Both the position numbers and the translations under genes were made by a program. This document shows positions 6,132 to 6,867 of a stretch of 6,867 bases of DNA, piece after piece. The stretch lies in contig JAKSQE010000069.1 of NCBI GenBank assembly GCA_024404295.1, positions 1 through 6,867 of the forward strand. The letters run 5' to 3'. Numbering within the stretch: position 1 is the first letter of the stretch; each line of letters begins with the position of its first letter. The notes below the pieces were generated by a model that saw nothing but the letters and a program-made list of their open reading frames with translations, searched no databases and was not told the origin of the DNA. This DNA comes from Oscillibacter sp. Lineage in GTDB: Bacteria; Bacillota; Clostridia; Oscillospirales; Oscillospiraceae.

Positions 6132-6151
6132 AACGCTCTCGAATTCAGAAA

Positions 6152-6167
6152 CATGCAAAGCTGCATG
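6152..6167 (+). other. Hairpin abutting the phosphodiesterase ribosome binding site
   Basis: CATGCA (6152-6157) and TGCATG (6162-6167) form a perfect 6-bp stem with an AAGC loop. The last stem base, G6167, is also the first base of the GGAGG Shine-Dalgarno sequence. Folding could modestly limit ribosome access. No T-run follows, so it is not a terminator for the channel gene. Confidence 0.4.
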
Positions 6168-6171
6168 GAGG
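6167..6171 (+). promoter_or_regulatory. Ribosome binding site that decides the phosphodiesterase start
   Basis: GGAGG lies 7 nt before the ATG at 6179 but only 1 nt before the in-frame ATG at 6173. The spacing favours 6179, giving an N-terminus of MTKNYGHRGF, with the HRG motif close to the start as is usual for cytosolic enzymes of this family. Confidence 0.8.
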
Positions 6172-6178
6172 CATGACT

Positions 6179-6867
6179 ATGACAAAGAATTACGGGCATC
6201 GTGGCTTTAGCGGGAAATATCCCGAAAACACCATGCTGGCATTTCGTAAGGCCATTGAGGTCGGCGTGGATGGAATTGAACTGGACGTACAGCTGAGCCG
6301 GGACGGCGAGGTGGTTATCTGCCACGATGAGACGGTCGACCGCACCACCAACGGTAAAGGTGAGATTCGCAGTATGACGCTGGCGGAACTGAAACGGCTG
6401 GATGCGTCTTTCCTGTTTACCGGCCAGTATGGTTTCAACGAGATCCCCACTCTGCGGGAATACTTTGAACTGGTGAAAGAGCTTCCCATTGAGACCAATG
6501 TAGAGCTGAAAACAGGCATCTATGAGTACGAAGGCATTGAAGAAAAGGTCTGGGCACTGATCCAAGAGTTCCACTTGCAGGACCGCATCTGCATTTCCAG
6601 CTTCAATCACTTCTCCGTTCTGCGGATGCAGAAGATTGCTCCCTGCCTGAAGTTCGGTTTTTTGTTTGACACCTGGCTCATCGATGCCGGTGCCTATTGC
6701 AAGAAGTATGGCATGGATTCCTTCCATCCGAATTACCATAATCTGACCCATGAGGTGGTAGCAGAGGTGAAGGGCAACGGACTGGAGATCAAAACCTACA
6801 CCGTCAACAGCGAGGAGGCTGTTCGGGATCTTGCTTCCAAGGGAGTGGATGTGGTCATCGGCAATTA
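6179..6867 (+). CDS. Glycerophosphodiester phosphodiesterase (cut by the window end)
   Basis: GDPD enzymes hydrolyse deacylated phospholipid headgroups (glycerophosphodiesters) to sn-glycerol-3-phosphate and an alcohol. Of about 229 visible residues, the catalytic motifs are all present: H7-R8-G9, PENT (15-18), E34 and D36 in GIELDV, H49-D50 as the second catalytic histidine region, RTTNG (55-59), and ELK (109-111). Near the end, TYTVNSEEAVRDLASKGVD is followed by VVIGN, matching the family's C-terminal TVN...GVD-G-I-T-N-x-P region, so probably only a few residues lie beyond the window. No signal peptide or membrane segment is visible, so it should be cytosolic, like UgpQ rather than periplasmic GlpQ. 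It follows the MscS gene by 47 nt without a terminator. The exact substrate cannot be read from sequence. Confidence 0.92.
   Translation, partial: MTKNYGHRGFSGKYPENTMLAFRKAIEVGVDGIELDVQLSRDGEVVICHDETVDRTTNGKGEIRSMTLAELKRLDASFLFTGQYGFNEIPTLREYFELVKELPIETNVELKTGIYEYEGIEEKVWALIQEFHLQDRICISSFNHFSVLRMQKIAPCLKFGFLFDTWLIDAGAYCKKYGMDSFHPNYHNLTHEVVAEVKGNGLEIKTYTVNSEEAVRDLASKGVDVVIGN

Noticed and set aside
6132..6178. Terminator after the MscS gene
   Set aside because: The only stem in the gap (6152-6167) is short and is followed by a ribosome binding site rather than a T-run.

Overview
The window suggests a low-to-moderate G+C member of the Firmicutes, most likely class Clostridia and plausibly an Oscillospirales/Ruminococcaceae-type gut anaerobe. 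The evidence is the era - yqzL - recO gene order, a MutS2 with a C-terminal Smr domain, strong AGGAGG-type ribosome binding sites, and protein sequences that read as clostridial. This placement is inferred from gene content and sequence style, not from a search.

All seven recognised genes lie on the + strand. Layout: 1-214 is a non-coding stretch with an imperfect 46-bp direct repeat (period 110 bp); its second copy is built around a long hairpin. Then come era (215-1108, GTPase of 30S assembly), a 33-codon yqzL-like gene (1168-1269), recO (1305-2063, recombination mediator), mutS2 (2129-4522), a uridine-phosphorylase-family gene (4542-5309), an MscS-family mechanosensitive channel (5322-6131), and a glycerophosphodiester phosphodiesterase gene (6179 to the window edge, missing only its extreme C-terminus). 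Gaps are 12 to 65 bp and no convincing rho-independent terminator separates the genes, so long co-transcription is likely. The first four genes concern ribosome and DNA maintenance; the last three concern nucleoside salvage, osmotic protection and phospholipid-headgroup salvage.

The strongest oddity is in mutS2. The ATPase P-loop, expected as GPNTGGKT followed by LKT, reads GPSTGGTT followed by LTT. The nucleotide-binding lysine is therefore replaced by threonine, and two further conserved residues nearby are changed, all by single substitutions at second codon positions within 30 bp. The rest of the protein (Walker B, signature region, H-loop, coiled coil, Smr domain) is intact. Either this is an ATP-binding-deficient MutS2 or the sequence has been altered locally.

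Several small RNA/DNA structures sit at gene starts: a hairpin that buries the yqzL ribosome binding site, inverted repeats in the mutS2 leader, and a hairpin abutting the ribosome binding site of the phosphodiesterase gene.
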